Translations under genes and position numbers: made by a program
From: Rhodobiaceae bacterium
GTDB taxonomy: Bacteria > Pseudomonadota > Alphaproteobacteria > Rhizobiales > NORP267
Length of the DNA: 64,000 nt
Reading direction: 5' to 3'
NCBI GenBank assembly: GCA_020441905.1
Contig: JAGRLG010000040.1
Location: 1-64,000 of the forward strand
The notes under the pieces: model-generated
What the model saw: only the letters and a program-made list of their open reading frames with translations
Databases searched by the model: none
Told to the model about the DNA's origin: nothing
In this document: positions 52,026-60,555 of the stretch, in pieces
Layout: each line of letters starts with the position of its first letter
Numbering within the stretch: position 1 is the stretch's first letter

Positions 52026-53915
52026 TCAGGCCAGACGCTTCAGCGCGACAATATTGCCGTCTCCGGACCTCGTTTCCGCTTCTTCGCGTTGCGGCAGGCA
52101 CACGGTGACGGCAGTGCCGCGCCCCGGTTCGCTGTCGATTTCGATGCTGCCGCCATGGAGCCGGGCCAGGGCGCCGGCAAGCGCCAGGCCAAGACCGGCG
52201 CCCTCATGGGCACGGTTGTAGGAATCGTCGGCGAGCGCAAATGGCTTTCCCAGGCGCGGCAGATCGCCGGGCGAAATGCCGATGCCCTGATCGGCCACCG
52301 TCAGCGCGACGTCATTGCCGCGCCGCGCCGCCGTCAACAGCACCCTGCCCGGCTTGCCGGAAAACTTGATGGCATTGGACAACAGGCTGTCGATGATGCG
52401 GGCGAGCGCGCGGTGATCGGCGCAAATCTCGCCGATGCCGCCGTCGATCCTGGTTTCCAGCTCCAGTCCGGCGCCGGCAGCCGCTTCGCCATGGGCCGCG
52501 CAGCTGGCGGCAAACATCTCGTCGAGCGCGACGGGCTGAATGTCGAGTTCGTAGTCGCCCGATTCGAGACGCGACATTTCCAGGACATGGCTGACCATGC
52601 CAAGGAGCCGCTTGCCGCTTGCGGTGATAATGCCGGCATATTCGCCGCGCCGCGCCGGATCGGTTTGGCCGCCAGCGCCGAGGATCTCGGAAAAGCCGAT
52701 GATGGCATTGAGCGGGGTGCGCAACTCGTGGCTCATATTGGCCAGGAAGCGGCTTTTGGCGCGGTTGGCGGCCTCGGCCTCGTCGCGCGCCAGTTCGAGG
52801 GCCTGCTCATAGGCCTTGCGATCGGTGATATCGCGGCTGACGGCGACGACGCCGCGAATGCCGCGGCTGGCAAAAGGATCGTCCAGGATCACCGGGCGGC
52901 AGCGCATTTCGATCCAGACGGCGGGCATCTGTCCTGCCTCCGGCGCCGGCACTGGCACTGGCACTGGCACTGGCACTGGCCCGGGGCCGTGGCCGGAACC
53001 GGAGCAGGCAGGCAGACGGCGGTCGGTGCGCAGGCGGAATTCGACGCGGGTCGGCTCGCCGCTATGGGCGGCGCGGGAAATCGCGGTCAGGAAAGCCGGC
53101 CGGTCGGCAACGAGCACGCAGTCCAGCAGGCCGTCATTGACCAGTTCGTCCGCCGGCACCCCGATCATGCGTTCGGCGCCCTGGGAAATGAAGGTGACGC
53201 CGCCGTCGACGCTGTGGCAGGAGATCATGTCGGTGGCGTTTTCGGCCAGAAGCCGGTACTGGCGCTCGCCGGCGCGCACCGCATGCTCGGATTCGGAATG
53301 AACCTTGTGGGTGGTGACGGCTAGGCCGCCGGCATAGAGAATCGCCGAAAGGATCCCGAACAGCCGCATGGTCTGGGCGTCGGCGAAGAGCGCGCGTGGC
53401 GGCGGCAGCAAGCCGGCATATTCGACCGCCAGCAGCCCCAGCAGGGCCGCGCAGGCCAGCGCCGCGGCGGCGATGACCGTGCGCCGCGACAAGGACAGGG
53501 CCGCCTCCACCGGGATAACGGCAAACCACGGCAGCAGGAAGGACGCCGCGCCTCCGGTGAGGGCGGCGCCAAAAGTGACCAGCCCGGTCAGATTGACGAG
53601 GGACAGCAACTGGGCCTTTTCATAGCTGCCGCTGCGCGAGAGCATAAAGGCAATGGCAATCGGCGAGACGAACCAGGCGAAGGCCAGGCCCTCGGCAAGA
53701 CCGGGGGCGCCATAGACAGCCATATAGACCGGCAGCGCCAGAAGGGCCGCGCAGCCGCCCATTACATGCGAGGCGATGAAGCCGCGATGGCGCGCCGCCG
53801 CCAGCCGGTCGGCGCGGGCGGACGGGTGCACAAGGCCGTCGACAAAGGCGGCAAGTCCGCGTGTAGGGTCCAAATCACTCACCGGGTACAAACGCAAATA
53901 CGCGCGTTCTTTCAT
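52026..53915 (-). CDS. PAS-domain sensor histidine kinase
   Basis: A membrane kinase of about 629 residues. Several membrane segments fill residues about 40-180, a PAS domain follows (about 210-350), then HisKA with FLANMSHELRTPLNAIIGF (His near 395) and a HATPase domain (LLSNAIKFSGK, DQGIGISPGD, GAGLGLAL). It has no receiver domain. The overall form recalls PleC/DivJ-type cell-cycle kinases of Alphaproteobacteria but I cannot settle which. An in-frame CACTGG-type repeat inserts a Val-Pro run inside the PAS domain. The start may be ATG 53915 or 53939. Confidence 0.85.
   Translation of the reverse strand: MKERAYLRLYPVSDLDPTRGLAAFVDGLVHPSARADRLAAARHRGFIASHVMGGCAALLALPVYMAVYGAPGLAEGLAFAWFVSPIAIAFMLSRSGSYEKAQLLSLVNLTGLVTFGAALTGGAASFLLPWFAVIPVEAALSLSRRTVIAAAALACAALLGLLAVEYAGLLPPPRALFADAQTMRLFGILSAILYAGGLAVTTHKVHSESEHAVRAGERQYRLLAENATDMISCHSVDGGVTFISQGAERMIGVPADELVNDGLLDCVLVADRPAFLTAISRAAHSGEPTRVEFRLRTDRRLPACSGSGHGPGPVPVPVPVPVPAPEAGQMPAVWIEMRCRPVILDDPFASRGIRGVVAVSRDITDRKAYEQALELARDEAEAANRAKSRFLANMSHELRTPLNAIIGFSEILGAGGQTDPARRGEYAGIITASGKRLLGMVSHVLEMSRLESGDYELDIQPVALDEMFAASCAAHGEAAAGAGLELETRIDGGIGEICADHRALARIIDSLLSNAIKFSGKPGRVLLTAARRGNDVALTVADQGIGISPGDLPRLGKPFALADDSYNRAHEGAGLGLALAGALARLHGGSIEIDSEPGRGTAVTVCLPQREEAETRSGDGNIVALKRLA
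52948..52980. repeat. Hexanucleotide tandem repeat (GGCACT), 5.5 copies, within the PAS kinase gene
   Basis: Five full GGCACT units and a GGC, in frame, encode a Val-Pro repeat (VPVPVPVPVP) in the PAS region of the kinase. Copy-number changes would alter the protein by two residues per unit without a frameshift. Confidence 0.9.
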
Positions 53916-54419
53916 TTTCAGCTGCGCCAATGCTGGCATTGCGCCTTTAAGGAAGGATGAAACCGGCGGCGCCCGATCCCCCATCCGCCCGCCAGAACGG
54001 GAAAAAACACCAACTTTTCGCGGCGATTGCGGTCATGGTTAACGTCGCGTAAACGGTCCTGGCCCGGCCCAGGATGGGGCGCGCGGGCGGCGGGCGGCAA
54101 CGCGGCAGCGCGCCTGGGCGAGGGCCGGATGCGGCGGCTGCGCCGGCGGCGAAACTGACGATTCCTGGTAAACCATTGTAATTGAATATATTTTTTTCCT
54201 GGCGGAGAGCGTCTCCGGCTGCGGCCAAGGCGGAAATTCGATTCAAATTTGAATCTATATTTCAGACAATTTAAGTACAGACTGAACTATTAGAACTTTT
54301 TTCAAATGCGAATATTATTGTCTTCAAATATGATTTAAGTTGTATCGCCGTTATTTCGATAGTATAAAATCGCCGATGCTAGAACTTGCCCCATCGAGAA
54401 TATGAAAAAGGGCAAGGTC
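53916..54419. promoter_or_regulatory. AT-rich divergent control region with CtrA-like site and GANTC palindrome
   Basis: This gap of about 500 bases separates the PAS kinase and DUF5330 genes. TTAACGTCGCGTAAA at 54039-54053 matches the CtrA pattern TTAA-N7-TTAA with one mismatch. A perfect 16-bp palindrome GATTCAAATTTGAATC at 54240-54255 contains two GANTC sites, the methylation target of CcrM. The interval 54170-54400 is visibly AT-rich, unlike the surroundings. Together they suggest cell-cycle control of one or both genes. Confidence 0.45.
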
Positions 54420-54881
54420 ATGTTTCTCATTCGTACAGCTTTCTGGTTGTCAGTCATTATTCTTCTGCTTCCGGCCGAAGAGTCCTCCACCGGGCCGCAG
54501 CAGGCCGCGCAGGCCAACGTTGACGCGACGTCCGTGATCAGCGCCGCGCGCTCCACCGTCTCCGACATCTCCGGGATCTGCGAGCGCAGCCCCGATGTCT
54601 GCCAGACCGGCGGCGCCGCGCTCGACACCTTTGTCAAGAAGGCGCGCTATGGCGCCGGACTGGTCAGCCGCGCGATCTGGGGCGACACCTATTCGCCGCA
54701 GCCCAGCCGCGCCGTTCAGACTCCCCAAGGTGGCCAGATGGGCGGCCAGATGGGCGGGCAGGTGCCGCAAGCCATCAATTACGGCGGCCAGCCGTTCGCG
54801 GCGCCGGCCTCGCAGAGCACCTTGCAGCCGGCCGACCGCGCGCCGGCCTGGAGCGGCCCGACGCCGGAACGTCCGGTCTGA
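54420..54881 (+). CDS. DUF5330 protein
   Basis: A 153-residue protein starting with a hydrophobic segment (MFLIRTAFWLSVIILLLP) and the DUF5330 core SAARSTVSDISGICERSPDVCQ with two cysteines. The C-terminal third is Gln/Gly/Pro-rich (GQMGGQMGGQ). The family is conserved in Rhizobiales, often next to sufE as here; function is unknown, probably envelope-associated. An ATG six codons upstream is possible. Confidence 0.85.
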   Translation: MFLIRTAFWLSVIILLLPAEESSTGPQQAAQANVDATSVISAARSTVSDISGICERSPDVCQTGGAALDTFVKKARYGAGLVSRAIWGDTYSPQPSRAVQTPQGGQMGGQMGGQVPQAINYGGQPFAAPASQSTLQPADRAPAWSGPTPERPV

Positions 54882-55000
54882 TCCGCAACGCCTGAAGACC
54901 AAGGCTGCCACCGTGGGCGCATCTGGCAGGTACAGCGCCCAAGGCCGGAAGGCAGCGAAGGAAGTGAATGAATACCCGGCGGTCATTTCCGCCGAGCCGA

Positions 55001-55040
55001 CGCCGCGGGCGGTTCAACCCTGCCCTTTCCGCCCGCGGCG
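55001..55040 (+). terminator. GC-rich hairpin between DUF5330 and sufE
   Basis: A perfect 12-bp stem CGCCGCGGGCGG / CCGCCCGCGGCG (55001-55012 and 55029-55040, 16-base loop) lies 120 bases after the DUF5330 stop. No T-run follows, so it is a possible terminator or mRNA end structure only. The rest of the 280-base gap shows nothing else. Confidence 0.4.
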
Positions 55041-55161
55041 ACCGGCACCCCTCCTGGCCCGCCACCAGGATGAAACCCCTTGCGGCACAGCGGCAAATAA
55101 TTGACTTGCCTCAATCAATCGCAAGGTGGCGCCGCTGGGCCAACCGGCCTATATTTTGGCA

Positions 55162-55632
55162 ATGAGCTCCTCACCAGACACATCGCTGCCGCCGATCGAC
55201 CAGATTCTCGATGACTTCGAGTTTCTCGACGACTGGGAAGATCGCTATCGCTACGTCATCGAACTCGGACGCAAGCTGCCGCCCTTCGAGGAAACGCGGA
55301 GGACCGCGGAAAACAAGGTTCAGGGCTGCGTCAGCCAGGTCTGGCTGAGTTCGGACGTCGTGGCCGGCGGCGCCGGCAACGGCGAAGGCCCGCGCCTCAC
55401 TTTCCAGGGCGACAGCGACGCCCATATCGTGCGCGGACTGATCGCGGTGCTGTTTGCAGTCTTCAACAACCTTACTCCGGCGGAAATTCTGGAGGCCGAT
55501 CCAAGCGGGGTCTTCTTCAAGCTGGGTCTGCGCGACCACCTGACGCCGCAGCGCTCCAACGGACTCAATTCCATGGTCGAGCGCGTCAAGCGCGATGCGC
55601 GGCAGGCGCAGCAGGAAACCACCGCTTCTTGA
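55162..55632 (+). CDS. sufE: Cysteine desulphuration protein SufE
   Basis: SufE takes sulphur from the desulphurase SufS for iron-sulphur cluster building. The 156-residue protein has the sulphur-accepting Cys56 in NKVQGCVSQVW, preceded by YVIELGRKLPPFEE, and the C-terminal GLRDHLTPQRSNGLNSMVER, both typical. ATG 55162 gives the family length. It converges on gafZ-like (9-base gap). Confidence 0.94.
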   Translation: MSSSPDTSLPPIDQILDDFEFLDDWEDRYRYVIELGRKLPPFEETRRTAENKVQGCVSQVWLSSDVVAGGAGNGEGPRLTFQGDSDAHIVRGLIAVLFAVFNNLTPAEILEADPSGVFFKLGLRDHLTPQRSNGLNSMVERVKRDARQAQQETTAS

Positions 55633-55641
55633 GAAATATGT

Positions 55642-56502
55642 CTAGCTGCCGCCGATTTCCGGCCGGTAGTCCTCCGTGCCCCAGTGGCGGGTCCGGCGGG
55701 CAGTGGCGCCAGACGGCGCCGGACCCATGCCATAATGGCGGGCAAGGCGGGTCAGGGCCAGCTGGAGGATGAGTTTGCCGGAGCGGACAGGCCAGTCGCG
55801 GTCGCGCTCGGCTTCTTCCAGCCCCTTGAGAAAACAACAGACATCGAGCAGGACGCCGCCCAGTTCGGGGCCCACCGCGCCAAGGGCGCGGTCAAGACGG
55901 GTGCGCGCCGCTATTGCCGCGTCGAGCAGATCGGCAGCGCCAGCAGGTCCGCCGCTGCGCCGCTTGGTACGCCCGGCGACCGGCGACCAGCTGGCGGTGA
56001 TGGACGGCGTCAGCCCGGCCTTGGTGAAGTCGGCGCGCAGCCGCTCGCCGGCGGCAAACTGATAGTCGTCGATCAGCGGCACCCCGGCGCGCGATTTCCG
56101 CCGGCGCAGCCACGTCAATGGCGATTCGGCGGCGTTGACATCCAGCGTTTCAACCCGCCCGTCGACGGTAAATGGCCGTTGCTCGATCTCGCCATGCTGG
56201 CAGTGAAAGGGGTCGGATGCCGCATTGTAGCGGCGCAGCCAGGCCCTGCCGCTGGCCGACACCGCCAGAACATTGCCGCTGGCCGGCGCGACAAGATCCA
56301 TCTGCCGCATTGCCGCCACCAGGCCGGCATGCAGCCTTGCCACCGCCGCGCCGTCGCGGCGCGCCAGCACCGGCGCCGCGCCCTTGCCGGAGGAAATGCA
56401 GAGGTCCTCGCGGCTCAGTCGTGTCAGCAAGGCGGCGATTCTGGCCGGGCGCATGGCGGGCGCCTTTTGCGAGACGGGGATTTTTCGCGCGGCGCCGGTC
56501 AT
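55642..56502 (-). CDS. GafZ-like GTA activator subunit (DUF6456 family)
   Basis: A 286-residue protein. The C-terminal region matches DUF6456, the C-terminal half of Rhodobacter GafA: AESPLTWLRRRKSRAGVPLID, GERLRADFTKAGLTPSITASW and DVCCFLKGLEEAERDRDWPVR, LALTRLARHYG. The N-terminus is helix-turn-helix-like. In Caulobacter, GafY and GafZ together activate GTA transcription; in Rhodobacter the two are one protein. Its ATG overlaps the gafY-like stop in ATGA, so the pair is co-translated. Assignment is by domain and context; direct activity is inferred. Confidence 0.78.
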   Translation of the reverse strand: MTGAARKIPVSQKAPAMRPARIAALLTRLSREDLCISSGKGAAPVLARRDGAAVARLHAGLVAAMRQMDLVAPASGNVLAVSASGRAWLRRYNAASDPFHCQHGEIEQRPFTVDGRVETLDVNAAESPLTWLRRRKSRAGVPLIDDYQFAAGERLRADFTKAGLTPSITASWSPVAGRTKRRSGGPAGAADLLDAAIAARTRLDRALGAVGPELGGVLLDVCCFLKGLEEAERDRDWPVRSGKLILQLALTRLARHYGMGPAPSGATARRTRHWGTEDYRPEIGGS

Positions 56503-56957
56503 GCGCTCACCGCTTCAAGAGTGCCGAACAGGCGCGCGCGCAGGGTCTGCTCCAGATAGTCGAGACTGGCATCGAAACGGGGATCCTCGCGGCGCTCTTC
56601 AACCAACCGGCAGGCATGGGCCACCGTTGTGCGGTCGCGGCCAAACAGACGCCCGGCATCGGTGTAGGACAGGCCAAGACCGACATGGGCCAGATACATC
56701 GCCACCTGGCGCGCCTTGGCGACATTGGCGCGGCAGCGCGTCGGCGCCTGCAACTCGCTGGCAGGCACCAGAAATGCCGAGGACACGGTGTGTGAAACCA
56801 TCTGTCCGAGGCCGCTCGCGCCATGCTGGCGCCCGGCCCGGCGCTCGCGGCTCTGGCCAGGGCAAGCGCCGCCCGGGGCGGGCGGGCCGGCCCGGTTCGA
56901 AATCTGTTGGTAACCCGATGCTTTTTCTTGCCGCCCGGCATGACTTGTACCCATCAT
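56499..56957 (-). CDS. GafY-like GTA activator subunit (DnaA domain IV-like)
   Basis: A protein of about 152 residues. Its C-terminal part is a DnaA domain IV-like DNA-binding fold: ARQVAMYLAHVGLGLSYTDA and FGRDRTTVAHACRLVEE (about 105-121), close to the DnaA box-binding signature GRDHTTV-x-HAC. A free-standing DnaA-C-like protein fused or adjacent to DUF6456 is the mark of GafA/GafYZ. The start is uncertain: ATG 56957 has GGGAG ten bases upstream; 56954 and 56966 are alternatives. It is divergent from the XRE repressor. Confidence 0.78.
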   Translation of the reverse strand: MMGTSHAGRQEKASGYQQISNRAGPPAPGGACPGQSRERRAGRQHGASGLGQMVSHTVSSAFLVPASELQAPTRCRANVAKARQVAMYLAHVGLGLSYTDAGRLFGRDRTTVAHACRLVEERREDPRFDASLDYLEQTLRARLFGTLEAVSA

Positions 56958-57110
56958 CACCACCATTCTCCCGTGTGCCCACTGTATACTCTTGTCTAGG
57001 TTGTAGGAATAAATCCTTATTTGTGGATTTTTACCGATTTTGTAATCACCGGGGATAACTTTTTGCGGTAACGGAACAGGGTCGAATGAAAACAAGAGAA
57101 TGGGGGCGTC
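56958..57110. promoter_or_regulatory. Divergent control region of gafYZ-like and rogA-like genes
   Basis: This AT-richer 153-base interval carries the inverted repeat AAATCC-N8-GGATTT (57011-57016 and 57025-57030), a plausible XRE operator, and a looser TACCG...CGGTA pair around 57032-57071. I could not pick convincing -35/-10 boxes on either strand. It must hold the promoters of both genes. Confidence 0.45.
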
Positions 57111-57677
57111 ATGCAAACCAGAATCCGTGAACTCCGTAAGCGCCGCGGCATGACGCTGCAGCAGGTTGCCGACATCGTGCGCACGACGCCGCAGACGGTC
57201 CAGCGCCTGGAAACCGCCAATATGACGGTTTCGATGGACTGGCTGAGGCGCCTGGCGAGCGCCTTCGGGGTACCGCCGGCCACGCTCATCGCCGACGACG
57301 CGAACCGTGCGATTCCGCTGCTTGGCAGGATCGGGCGCGAGGGGGCAGGAACCTGCACCCGCGATATGGCGAAGAATGACCTCATGACCTTCGATATCGC
57401 CGCCGAAGACCCGGTGGCAGTACAGTTGGAGGCCGATATCGGAGACTATGCCGCCGGCTCGTATCTGATAGGAAACCGGTTGTTCGGCGCGGACATCGTC
57501 AATGCCCACGGCGCCGATTGCATCGTCATGACAAGAAACGGGCGAATCCTGCTGCGCCGCCTGTTGTGGCGCGATGGCGGCATTTCCCTTGTTCCGCTCG
57601 CCCCTTCAGGCGATGTCCGGTTCGACGCCGAGATCGAATGGGCGGCGCGGGTCATCATCCAGCTGCGCTATTTCTAG
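57111..57677 (+). CDS. XRE-family repressor with S24-like C-terminus (RogA-like)
   Basis: A 188-residue regulator. The N-terminal XRE helix-turn-helix is IRELRKRRGMTLQQVADIV and TPQTVQRLETANMTVSMDW (about 4-60). The C-terminal half (about 75-185) resembles phage-repressor S24 domains without clear Ser/Lys catalytic residues. Caulobacter RogA is an XRE repressor of gafYZ next to those genes; the divergent arrangement here is the same. GGGGG lies four to five bases before the ATG. Function as the GTA repressor is inferred from family and position. Confidence 0.75.
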   Translation: MQTRIRELRKRRGMTLQQVADIVRTTPQTVQRLETANMTVSMDWLRRLASAFGVPPATLIADDANRAIPLLGRIGREGAGTCTRDMAKNDLMTFDIAAEDPVAVQLEADIGDYAAGSYLIGNRLFGADIVNAHGADCIVMTRNGRILLRRLLWRDGGISLVPLAPSGDVRFDAEIEWAARVIIQLRYF

Positions 57678-57781
57678 CGTCCCGAACCGGGTCCGCCGCG
57701 CCATCTCGATGACAAAACTAATCCCCGCCGCGCCAGATGCCGCCATCCTTTGCGTTCCAATGGATCGCATGGAGGACGGCA

Positions 57782-58315
57782 GTGCAACGGCAAAGACTGG
57801 AATGGCTCGCGGCACCGCGCAGCGGCGCCGGCCGCCGAAGCCAGGCGAACCGGCTTTTTTGTCTTGGCGATGACTATCCCGGGGCGGCGCAGGCAAGCGG
57901 ACTAGCGGCCCTCGCGCGGATCAACCGGGATCTGCGCGACGAACGCCGCCTGGGCAGGGCCGGCCACTGGCGCTACGATCTGGAGCGGCACATTGCGCTG
58001 GCCCAGGCGCAAACGCGCATGGTGCGGCTGCTCAAGAGCCGCACCATGGACCACTTTACAGGAAAAACAAAGGCTTACGGATGTGAAGTTACGGGTTTAA
58101 CGCAACATGAAACCCGGAACCAACCGCCAGGCAGAACGACGCTCAGGCTTTGCGCCGGCGCTGCTGGCCCAGACCCATCTTCTTTGCCAGCGCCGAACGC
58201 GCCGCGGCATAGTTGGGGGCAACCATCGGATAGTCTGCGGGAAGGCCCCATTTCTCGCGATATTCTTCCGGCGACAAGTCGTAATGGGTGCGCAAATGGC
58301 GCTTCAACGACTTGA
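57782..58315 (+). CDS. Hypothetical protein, uncertain 3' end
   Basis: From a GTG at 57782 with GGAGG six bases upstream, the frame encodes a basic, helical protein ([37 protein letters not shown]). G or C dominates third codon positions up to about 58050, then this bias is lost, and the last 172 bases are antisense to mucR. Either the true gene ends earlier through a sequence change, or the tail is non-conserved. No known domain. An ATG 45 bases upstream is in frame. Confidence 0.35.
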   Translation: MQRQRLEWLAAPRSGAGRRSQANRLFCLGDDYPGAAQASGLAALARINRDLRDERRLGRAGHWRYDLERHIALAQAQTRMVRLLKSRTMDHFTGKTKAYGCEVTGLTQHETRNQPPGRTTLRLCAGAAGPDPSSLPAPNAPRHSWGQPSDSLREGPISRDILPATSRNGCANGASTT

Positions 58316-58565
58316 ATTTCTTGCCATCCTCCAGACAGACAATGTGTTCCGGGGTGATGGATTTCTTCGGCGACACGGCAGGCTTCTGCGGTTCCAACTG
58401 CGCGCCCGGCTCGCCGCCAGATATTCTTGCAAGGGCAGCATGTACATCTGCGATCACCTGCGGAAGATCACCGACCGCGACGACATTGTTGCTGACATAT
58501 GCCGATACAATATCGGCTGCCAGTTCAATCAGTTCGCCCTGCATTGTCGATTCGGCCATATTCAT
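58143..58565 (-). CDS. mucR: MucR/Ros-family zinc-finger transcriptional regulator
   Basis: A 140-residue H-NS-like regulator typical of Rhizobiales. The zinc-finger domain reads [21 protein letters not shown] (abridged; Cys77, His90, His94), followed by [21 protein letters not shown]. The N-terminal helical part serves oligomerisation. MucR silences AT-rich genes and controls cell-cycle and surface genes; in this window the AT-rich HEPN cassette and the 54.2-kb region would be natural targets. The start may be ATG 58565 or 58559. Confidence 0.94.
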   Translation of the reverse strand: MNMAESTMQGELIELAADIVSAYVSNNVVAVGDLPQVIADVHAALARISGGEPGAQLEPQKPAVSPKKSITPEHIVCLEDGKKFKSLKRHLRTHYDLSPEEYREKWGLPADYPMVAPNYAAARSALAKKMGLGQQRRRKA

Positions 58566-58866
58566 ATCGGTTAGCCCTTCTGCGTAAAAACGTACCTATT
58601 CATCCGAGAAGAAATCCGCTGCTGCCTCTAGCCGAACTTCCGCCTAACGCAACGAAATTTTCCAAACGCTGTCAGACTTTCATATAGAGTATTATTTGAT
58701 ACTATTCAATATCGTCTTTTAGACTAAATACTGGCCGTCATACCATAAAATGGGATTTTGTTTAGTTTTCCCGACACAACTAACGTAACGTAATGCGCTT
58801 TGTGAGAAATATGATGGGGGCAGGCCGCTACTTTACTGTAAGTAAATTTACCCCGTTTTGAAAATT
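58566..58866. other. AT-rich gap upstream of mucR
   Basis: About 300 bases without a supported gene. It is AT-rich, especially 58661-58760, and must hold the mucR promoter region. AT-rich tracts here suit MucR autoregulation, but I see no defined operator or terminator. It ends at the stop of the antiporter operon. Confidence 0.5.
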
Positions 58867-60555
58867 TCAGACATAGTAGGCGACAAGATATATCGCGAGA
58901 AGAACTGTCGCCCAGAACGCCATGCTTCCCGTCGGCCAGGTGCGGGCCAATATTCCCTGCGGGCCATGATGCTTGTGAATCTGGCCCAGGAACCGCTCGA
59001 TGCCCTTCTCGGCGCGAGCGAGGGCGGCCCAGCGAACCCTCCCCGATGCTCTGGCCACCCAGCGCGCCACCGCCGGCAGGGCCTTGCGATAGCTCCACTC
59101 GGCATCGATGTTCACCCCTGGCACTTCCGGCGGATAGAGCCGGGTTTGCATCAGCACCGCCACGCCAAGGCTGGCAAACAGCAGCAGCTGCACCTGGGTC
59201 AGGACGTGGTCGGAGGTATAGGGCGCATAATCCACCGGGAACGGCAGCAGGGAGTAGAGCACCCAGGGATAGGTGCCGTTGAAGATACAGACCACGGCGG
59301 CGATGCCCATGGCGATGAGCATGTTTTTCGGCGCCTCGGGGACGCGATGGCCTGCATCGTGGGCAAAAAAGGCAAAGAATGGAATCTTGATGCCGGCGTG
59401 TTCGAGGACACCGGCTGAGGCGAACAGCAGCGCCAGCCAGATGATCGGGTGGCCATCCTCCAGCGCCGCCACCATGACCATGGACTTCGACACGAAACCT
59501 GAAAACAGCGGGAAGGCGGAAATCGAGGCGGCGCCGACGATGCAGAATCCCGTCGTCCACGGCATCGACTTGTAGAGGCCGCCGAGTTCCGAAGCCTTGG
59601 TGGTACCGGTGCGCAGCATGACCGCGCCCATGGACATGAACAGCAAGCCCTTGAAGATGACGTCGTTGAAAGCATGGCTGACGGCGCCATTGACGGCGAG
59701 CGCGCTGCCCAGACCGATGCCGCAGACCATGAATCCGATCTGGTTGATCATGGAATAGGACAAGACCCGGCGCAGATCGTTCTCGATGACGGCGAAGAAG
59801 ATCGGAAACATGGTCATCGCGGCGCCGATATAGATCAGGATCTCCGTACCGGCGAAGCTGCGCGCAAGGGCATAGACCGCCACCTTGGTGGTGAAGGCGG
59901 ACAGGAAAACGGCGCCGGTCGGGGTCGATTGCGGATAGGCGTCGGTGAGCCAGTTGTGCAGCAGCGGGAAGCCGCATTTGATGCCGATGGCGAGGAAGAT
60001 CAGCCAGGGGCCGAGGCCGTCGAGCGCCATCTTGCCGAAAGCGATCGAGCCGGTCTGATGGGCATAGACCAGGACACCGGCAAGAAGGACGACGCCGGAC
60101 AGGATCTGGAACAGCAGGTAGCGCATGGTGGCGCCATAAGAGGTGGCGCTGCGCGCGGCCAGCACCAGGAAGGCGGAACTGACAGCCAGTATCTCCCAGA
60201 ATACAAACAGCGAGAGGAGGTCGCCGGCAAAGACCGCGCCAAGCGCGCTGCCGGCATAGACCAGCCCCGAAACATTCTGCATGCGATCCTTGACGTGGAG
60301 CGAAAACAGAATGGCGAGGAAGGCGGCAAGGTGGAACAGAATGCCGAAAAGGAAACTCAGCTTGTCGACGCGAACGAGGGTCAGGGTGTAGTCGAACAGA
60401 TGGATCTGGGCGGCATTGCCGTCCGCCAGCAAAAGCAGGTTGAGGCCGCCGAGCAGCGGCACCGCCAGCATGATGGCGGAGCGCAGGATGCCTCCGGTCA
60501 CCAGCGCCAGCGCGGCGCCGAGGAAAAAGATCAGGAACGGGGCAATACTAGTCAT
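58867..60555 (-). CDS. MrpD/NuoL-like antiporter subunit, third copy
   Basis: A 562-residue multi-helix membrane protein of the proton-conducting transporter family (complex I NuoL/M/N and Mrp D). The proton-path segment IKCGFPLLHNWLTDAYPQS and ENDLRRVLSYSMINQIGFM mark the family. The extra C-terminal extension is hydrophilic with a last membrane helix (about 540-560). It ends an operon of three related subunits. ATG 60555 overlaps the small-protein stop; a longer frame upstream crosses that gene. Confidence 0.88.
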   Translation of the reverse strand: MTSIAPFLIFFLGAALALVTGGILRSAIMLAVPLLGGLNLLLLADGNAAQIHLFDYTLTLVRVDKLSFLFGILFHLAAFLAILFSLHVKDRMQNVSGLVYAGSALGAVFAGDLLSLFVFWEILAVSSAFLVLAARSATSYGATMRYLLFQILSGVVLLAGVLVYAHQTGSIAFGKMALDGLGPWLIFLAIGIKCGFPLLHNWLTDAYPQSTPTGAVFLSAFTTKVAVYALARSFAGTEILIYIGAAMTMFPIFFAVIENDLRRVLSYSMINQIGFMVCGIGLGSALAVNGAVSHAFNDVIFKGLLFMSMGAVMLRTGTTKASELGGLYKSMPWTTGFCIVGAASISAFPLFSGFVSKSMVMVAALEDGHPIIWLALLFASAGVLEHAGIKIPFFAFFAHDAGHRVPEAPKNMLIAMGIAAVVCIFNGTYPWVLYSLLPFPVDYAPYTSDHVLTQVQLLLFASLGVAVLMQTRLYPPEVPGVNIDAEWSYRKALPAVARWVARASGRVRWAALARAEKGIERFLGQIHKHHGPQGILARTWPTGSMAFWATVLLAIYLVAYYV

